DNA of 64,000 bases, taken from assembly GCA_965279565.1 (NCBI GenBank), contig OZ257249.1, forward strand, positions 3,286,001 to 3,350,000, read 5' to 3'. Source of the DNA: Tagaea sp965279565 (GTDB taxonomy: Bacteria > Pseudomonadota > Alphaproteobacteria > CACIAM-22H2). Shown piece by piece: positions 63,615 to 64,000 of this stretch. Both the position numbers and the translations under genes were made by a program. The notes beneath the pieces were generated by a model. The model did not search any database. It saw nothing but the letters and a program-made list of their open reading frames with translations, and was not told the origin of the DNA. Every line of letters begins with the position of its first letter. Within the stretch, counting starts at the first letter, position 1.

Positions 63615-64000
63615 TCAAAACACGAATCCCGGTTCAAGTGCGAGCCCCGGGAGCATCGGCGTGCCGGCATCGAACACAATACGGCTCGTCACGCTGCCGC
63701 CGAACTTGCGCCAGAGCGTCGCACGGCCGGGCTGACCGGGCTGGGCAACCACGCCGACGATGCGTCCGCCGTCGGCCAACTGCCCGACGATGGAGGCCGG
63801 CAAACTGCCGGTCGCACCCTCAAAGATGATCGCATCGTACGGCGCGCCAGAGGGCCATCCGGCCTCCAGCGAGCCTTCGACGATATTGGCGCCTGCAATT
63901 CCGTTGCGGGAAAGCGCGATCTTGGCCGCGGCCGCGAAGCGGCTGTCGCTTTCAAGTGCGAAAACGGTCGCTCCGGTTGCGGCAAGAACTGCCGCTCCGT
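63615..64000 (-). CDS. pcm: Protein-L-isoaspartate O-methyltransferase-like, partial
   Basis: Only the C-terminal 128 codons lie in the window. They begin GAAVLAATGATVFALESDSRF, the SAM motif I/II region, and continue YDAIIFEGATGSLPASIVGQLADGGRIVGVV to PGFVF and a TGA at 63615. This matches the PCMT family in its divergent alphaproteobacterial form, which commonly precedes tolC. The N-terminal part lies beyond 64000. The family repairs isoaspartyl residues; activity of this branch is uncertain. Confidence 0.82.
   Translation of the reverse strand, partial: GAAVLAATGATVFALESDSRFAAAAKIALSRNGIAGANIVEGSLEAGWPSGAPYDAIIFEGATGSLPASIVGQLADGGRIVGVVAQPGQPGRATLWRKFGGSVTSRIVFDAGTPMLPGLALEPGFVF

Noticed and set aside
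61330..63735. 801-residue plus-strand open frame opposite popZ-like and tolC genes
   Set aside because: Composition is Arg-rich with poly-Gly/Arg blocks created by the polyproline codons of the opposite strand.

Overview
The window is about 64 kb of GC-rich chromosome. Gene content and order suggest a free-living alphaproteobacterium of the Rhodospirillales type: a GGDEF (PleD-like) gene next to rpmG, the block rnr-topA-dprA-plsY-pyrC-pyrB, gatCAB beside ruvX, a two-module dCTP deaminase, and valS followed by a PopZ-like DUF2497 gene, tolC and pcm. That placement is inference from gene content; no rRNA gene is present. I see no phage, insertion sequence, CRISPR array or plasmid gene, so this is mostly core chromosome with small accessory islands.

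Layout. 1-5 kb: GGDEF tail, rpmG, an S41 protease, a DUF983 protein and RNase R. 4.8-8.1 kb: a single-domain response regulator and a large hybrid histidine kinase. 8.1-15.0 kb: the minus-strand run pyrB-pyrC-plsY-dprA and topA, in which pyrC is broken by a one-base frameshift. 15.1-17.9 kb: a copper operon (DUF2946, YcnI-like, CopC/CopD fusion). 17.9-25.8 kb: CoA-transferase, TauE exporter, Na+/H+ antiporter, HD hydrolase, acyl-CoA dehydrogenase, AEC carrier and ruvX. 25.8-31.4 kb: gatCAB, two GST-fold proteins (one with a histone-like lysine-rich arm) and a DUF4394 protein. 31.4-33.8 kb: an MFS exporter divergent from a LysR regulator.

34.1-37.2 kb is an accessory catabolic unit: an FCD/GntR regulator behind a perfect 36-bp palindrome, a GH88 hydrolase and a DapA-superfamily lyase, followed by a cluster of CGTCAAC repeats. 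37.2-41.1 kb: dcd, tRNA-Ser(GCU), a GST, a methyltransferase whose SAM-binding core is deleted, and a PAS protein. 41.0-45.7 kb: two RNA methyltransferases, a TonB/TolA-like protein and an RluA-type pseudouridine synthase in one coupled operon, then an EamA transporter. 46.1-46.4 kb is an AT-rich gap with a promoter and terminator that frame a probable small RNA on the minus strand. 46.7-47.8 kb holds two coupled tandem paralogs of a family I do not recognise.

47.8-54.9 kb: TetR regulator, ABC substrate-binding protein, threonine dehydratase-like enzyme, alpha/beta hydrolase, mazG, pentapeptide protein, PhnP-like hydrolase and tatD. 54.9-64 kb: metG, an atzG-atzE-atzH amidohydrolase cassette, valS, PopZ-like protein, tolC and the partial pcm gene. 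Many adjacent genes overlap by the 4-bp ATGA pattern, which points to translational coupling. The items most worth follow-up are the small RNA candidate, the unknown tandem paralogs, the palindrome-controlled GH88 operon, the core-deleted methyltransferase and the frameshifted, ligand-poor pyrC.
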